64,000 nucleotides of DNA from NCBI GenBank assembly GCA_014529385.2, contig CM043969.1, forward strand, positions 10,393,001 through 10,457,000. Direction: 5' to 3'. Numbering within the stretch: the stretch's first letter is position 1; each line of letters opens with the position of its first letter. The notes beneath the pieces were generated by a model, which worked only from the letters and a program-made list of their open reading frames with translations, made no database searches and was not told the DNA's origin. The translations under genes were made by a program, and so were the position numbers. Below, piece by piece: positions 61,428-64,000 of this stretch. This stretch comes from Adiantum capillus-veneris (lineage: Eukaryota > Streptophyta > Polypodiopsida > Polypodiales > Pteridaceae).

Positions 61428-61510
61428 AAAATTATGTGTTAAATCAGTTTTAAGGTTCTTATAATCCCTGTTAGTTTAGTTCTTTGTTTTTAATATAACA
61501 TAATTTACAT
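61428..61510 (+). other. Probable 3' untranslated remnant of the HIPP segment
   Basis: AT-rich sequence lies between the HIPP stop and the right-hand 36-bp direct repeat. Its position suggests it came along with the gene fragment. Confidence 0.4.
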
Positions 61511-61546
61511 TAGATTTAGATTTATGTTATATTAGATTAGACTTAG
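61511..61546 (+). repeat. 36-bp direct repeat, right of the HIPP segment
   Basis: Partner of 61029-61064, with two differences. Further right, 61592-61728 repeats 60868-61015 (ACGTCGTAGGAAACTATCC and AGATTAGGTTAGATGTAGAC), so the duplication around the captured piece is larger than 36 bp. Confidence 0.8.
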
Positions 61547-61558
61547 GTTTATTTAGGT

Positions 61559-61598
<40 letters not shown>

Positions 61599-61730
61599 GA
61601 AGAAGAGAGTTTTAACGTCGTAGGAAACTATCCCAAAAGACGTTAAAGATTAGGTTAGATGTAGACTTATGTTAAATTAGATTTAGGTTTATTTTTAGTT
61701 AGATTTACGCTTATTTACGTTAGATCGAGT

Positions 61731-62012
61731 CCACGCAAGAATTACTTACGGTTTAGGATTTAGAGTTAGACGAACAGTGAAAAGATCTACTATGAAAAGA
61801 TGTTAAGATGCTGTGAAGTGCTACAGCTAGAGAAGAGGCAAAGGGTTTTTGTCCACTACATGCAGTATCATGTAGACGTGGGTGTGTAGATTTCTTGTAC
61901 CCACAAATATAGGTATTGACCAATAAAGAGGAGATTATAACCCGGTGGTTCTGATCTCCGTGCACCTCTAGACCGAGGTGTGCGGGGATTGGACATGACT
62001 AGAGAATGTGAG

Positions 62013-62058
<46 letters not shown>

Positions 62059-62120
62059 GACGAAGAATTCCAATAGAATATTAAATTTGTTGTCCAGGTT
62101 ATAAGATTTTTATCCTCATT
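61731..62120. other. CACTA leader without a gene
   Basis: There is no supported frame. (GA)n lies at about 62013-62055. TTGTTGTCCAG then AATATTAAATTT-type AT-rich sequence precedes the first ATG at 62121. Confidence 0.45.
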
Positions 62121-62417
62121 ATGAGTAGTGACGAGGATGTGGGACCGTCCAACCGAAACACCTATCTCTCAACGAGGGTCTTATGTCCTTGTAATCAATG
62201 CAAGCATGCTGTGCGACGGACAAGACGTGTTTCTTTGCAGCACGTTCGCGAATTTGGCGAGTTCGATCCATCTATTATAGATCGAGTTGTTGCCAATTAT
62301 AACTCGTCGGACTCTGACGTTGGCCAACAAGCAGCAATCTTGCAACCCAATAGACGTGTTCGCAGGCGCTTCAAACAAGCGGATACAGAGCATGTGTCAC
62401 ATGTGGACCTAGACTGA
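62121..62417 (+). CDS. CACTA transposase-associated domain segment
   Basis: A 98-codon frame opens with ATG at 62121. It contains LCPCNQCKHAVRRTRRVSLQ, the Cys-Pro-Cys-x2-Cys pattern of the N-terminal transposase-associated domain of CACTA TNP2 proteins, which probably binds zinc. It ends in a basic stretch, RRVRRRFKQ. The frame stops at 62417, and the next transposase segment lies in another frame that overlaps its end. An internal deletion most likely fused the N-terminal domain to the tail of the transposase region. Family members have several hundred residues in between. Confidence 0.65.
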   Translation: MSSDEDVGPSNRNTYLSTRVLCPCNQCKHAVRRTRRVSLQHVREFGEFDPSIIDRVVANYNSSDSDVGQQAAILQPNRRVRRRFKQADTEHVSHVDLD

Positions 62418-62971
62418 ATGCACGTAGGGCACCCTCATTGAAGAAGCAAATCTACGAAGGTCATCAAGCGTATCTTCCAGAGAATCATGTATTACGCGAC
62501 GGCTTTTTGGGAAGAGAGCCACCAAGGATGTCTGCACAAGCATGGTTAGAGCAGAAGGAGATGTGCGATGACGGATTGCCTCCAGGGATGAAGAGACTAT
62601 CTCTATGGTACGAGTTACCATACTGGCCCCGACTCATGATCAATCACTTGCTCGATCCAATGCACATATTCAAGAATGTGGGTAATCTACTATGGGACCA
62701 TCTGACCGGCAAGAAAGATACTTTGGGAGCCAGAGTTGACCTTAGAAATGTGGATCGTATGGAGCAATATTGGTCGCAAACAGCGTCCGATGGATCGATA
62801 AAACTCCCTAAAGCACCATGGATTTTCACAGGAGCCCAAGAACGCAAAGTAAAAGAGACCATTCGATCTTTGCGGAACCCCACTGGCGTAATACACTCGC
62901 TCCGAACGTGTTTTACTAAAGAAGGAAAGCTTACCGGTTTGAAGTCACACGATTGGCATAAAATGTGTCAG
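62399..62971 (+). CDS. TNP2/Transposase_21 C-terminal segment, exon
   Basis: Reading in the frame that contains CGPRLNARRAPSLKKQ, the segment continues with YEGHQAYLPENH, then LPYWPRLMINHLLDPMHIFK followed by NVGNLLW, a hallmark of the end of the TNP2 domain (usually N-L-D-x-M-H-I-x-K-N-V). It runs on to SHDWHKMCQ at 62971. There GTACGT looks like a splice donor and the coding sequence resumes in phase at 63046. The start at about 62399 is a guess, because the catalytic N-terminal part of the domain is missing. Family resemblance is clear, but an active enzyme is unlikely. Confidence 0.75.
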
Positions 62972-63045
62972 GTACGTTCATAGTGGACTTTAATATCATT
63001 GCATAAAATGTGGACTTTAATATCATTGTTGCACATACTTTACAG
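62972..63045 (+). other. Probable 74-bp intron in the CACTA gene
   Basis: A GTACGT donor follows CAG, and the acceptor is TACTTTACAG. Removal joins HKMCQ to FILPVAIEG in phase 0, which matches the usual continuity of the region leading into DUF4218. Inside, TGGACTTTAATATCATT occurs twice. Confidence 0.75.
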
Positions 63046-63450
63046 TTTATTTTACCGGTTGCCATTGAGGGATGTTTGTCTCTCGACATCCGTAACACAA
63101 TCTACAAACTTGCAAAGCTGGTGCAATGGATCTCACAAAAGGAGATCAACGTAGACTCCATACCATTCGCCAAACTAAATGCTGCGGAGCTTGTGTGCAT
63201 GTTTGAGAAACATTTTCCTACTACCATGCTACCCATTCAGGTGCATCTTCTTGTTCACATAGTTGATGAGGGGGAAATAGCTGGCACAGTTCATTCCAGA
63301 TGGATGTTCTTCTTAGAACGTTTCATGAAAACGCTTAAGGGATATGTGCGTCAAAAGGCACGTCCGGAGGGTAGCATGGCAGAAGGTTGGTTGGTATCAG
63401 AGTCCCTAGTGTACATTGGAGAGTGGCTAGACGGATTTGATAAAGCCCGG
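63046..63450 (+). CDS. CACTA DUF4218 domain exon
   Basis: From FILPVAIEGCLSLDIRN the domain runs through KHFPTTMLPIQVHLLVHIVD, RWMFFLERFMKTLKGYVRQK and RPEGSMAEGW. These are the conserved DUF4218 blocks found next to TNP2 in plant CACTA transposases. The role of the domain is not known. The frame continues past the domain to a stop at 63598-63600, but the DUF4216 match moves to another frame from about 63480. The linker of about 200 residues between the two domains in full-length relatives is absent. Confidence 0.85.
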
Positions 63451-63479
63451 GACACGCTATGGCTAACCATAGATGATGA

Positions 63480-63688
63480 GCGCATATCTGGGATTGATGC
63501 AAGAGATTTTGAGGATCGATTACAGAGGATTTTTTGTCGACTTGTTCGACGTGCAATGGTTCAAGATAATCATGGAGGGTCGCAACGCTACTGTGCGTAG
63601 AGGAGAGTCTAGTTTTCTTGAGGTGGATTCTACTAAGAAATGGACTGACCTAAGAGACACTTTCGTACTACCCGAGCATTGTGAACAA
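63480..63688 (+). CDS. CACTA DUF4216 domain, first exon part
   Basis: In the frame containing ILRIDYRGFFVDLFDVQWFK and SSFLEVDSTKKW, the segment matches the start of DUF4216, the domain that normally follows DUF4218 in CACTA proteins. It ends at CEQ, followed by a GTAAGT splice donor at 63689. It is one frame away from the DUF4218 exon, so a frameshift or deletion separates them in this copy. Confidence 0.7.
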
Positions 63689-63769
63689 GTAAGTATGTAA
63701 ATAGTTAACATCCCCCTTTTACAAGTTATGTGCTTGAAAGCTCTCATGTAAGTTATGTGGCTCTGGCAG
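63689..63769 (+). other. Probable 81-bp intron in the DUF4216 region
   Basis: The donor is GTAAGTATGT and the acceptor is GGCTCTGGCAG. The phase-0 join gives CEQ then VIFHPTKS, which keeps the DUF4216 match continuous. Confidence 0.8.
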
Positions 63770-64000
63770 GTAATATTTCATCCTACAAAGTCTACATCAA
63801 ACTGGTGGTACGTCATAGAGGTAGCCCCTCGTAGTGCAAGGACGTATGAAGGCTACCATGTGCCAATCACAACGGCATCAATGGAGGAGATCAGAGAAGA
63901 TGCTCAATCAGAAGCCGCTGCGGTGGTGCCAGACGAGCATCAAGATGCTGCTACTCTATATGGGGTGCATGCAGAGGAGCTACAAAATGAAACAGAGGAT
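63770..64000 (+). CDS. CACTA DUF4216 domain, second exon, cut by the window edge
   Basis: Open for 77 codons to the window end. VIFHPTKSTSNWWYVIEVAP corresponds to the end of DUF4216, where a Trp-x-Val-Val-like strand is usual. After it comes an acidic tail with EEIREDAQSEAA and a run of Asp, Glu and Ala. The stop and the rest of the element lie beyond the window. Confidence 0.75.

Larger units (their letters stand above)
59971..64000 (+). mobile_element. CACTA (EnSpm/CMC) DNA transposon, left end to the window edge
   Basis: The sequence CACTACAAGA at 59971 is the classic CACTA terminus. It lies exactly where the integrase homology of G stops, and GTT (59968-59970) could be the 3-bp TSD. Subterminal GCGACGCTCA motifs follow in both orientations. 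Plus-strand coding segments are a transposase-associated zinc motif (62121-62417), the tail of the TNP2/Transposase_21 region (about 62400-62971), DUF4218 (63046 to about 63450) and DUF4216 (about 63480 to the edge), with two short introns. The catalytic core normally found before the tail is missing and the coding frame changes between segments, so this copy probably does not make a working transposase. The right terminus lies outside the window. A host HIPP gene fragment lies at 61065-61427. Confidence 0.88.

Overview
This window reads as nuclear DNA from a large, repeat-rich plant genome. It holds no intact host gene. The evidence for a plant is the mix of element families: Ty1/copia with a Met-tRNA primer site, Ty3/gypsy chromoviruses, Tat-like gypsy elements with a second RNase H, and a CACTA transposon carrying DUF4218 and DUF4216 domains. 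A fragment of a plant-specific heavy-metal-associated isoprenylated protein (HIPP) gene is also present. The gypsy protein style would suit a fern or gymnosperm as well as an angiosperm, so I do not name a species.

Layout. 1-648 and 4565-6500 are AT-rich DNA without a recognised gene, split by a copia fossil (649-4559) with 227-bp LTRs and an ATAAG target-site duplication (TSD). 6500-9478 is a strongly decayed minus-strand gypsy fossil. 9621-10578 is a duplicated block; each copy is followed by a CT/GA-armed hairpin, and the first hairpin is a perfect 71-bp inverted repeat. 10570 to about 13640 is the 3' half of a plus-strand Tat-like gypsy. About 13640-24492 is a minus-strand chromovirus (A), and a related chromovirus (B, 19564-23650) sits inside A's 5' LTR. 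24493-28490 is a degenerate complex tandem repeat holding a solo LTR (25148-27130). A 3 x 88 bp array and another decayed gypsy (29200-32640) follow, then a copia LTR fragment and about 5 kb of unassigned DNA.

38685-46308 is a plus-strand chromovirus (D) with a TCATC TSD, from the same family as B. 46698-59970 is the 3' LTR plus an integrase piece of a minus-strand gypsy (G), of the same LTR family as the solo LTR. A 10.5-kb Tat-like gypsy (F, 47434-57921, near-identical 1.94-kb LTRs) is inserted in G's LTR. From 59971 to the window end a CACTA transposon is inserted in G's internal region.

The nesting gives a relative history. A predates B, G predates F and the CACTA element, and the satellite predates the solo LTR. 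The most interesting pieces are the HIPP-derived segment inside the CACTA 5' region (HMA CxxC motif through to a C-terminal CaaX box, flanked by 36-bp direct repeats), the perfect 71-bp hairpin, and an unassigned pre-gag reading frame with its own CCHC motif in F. All LTR elements here are fossils with several breaks each.
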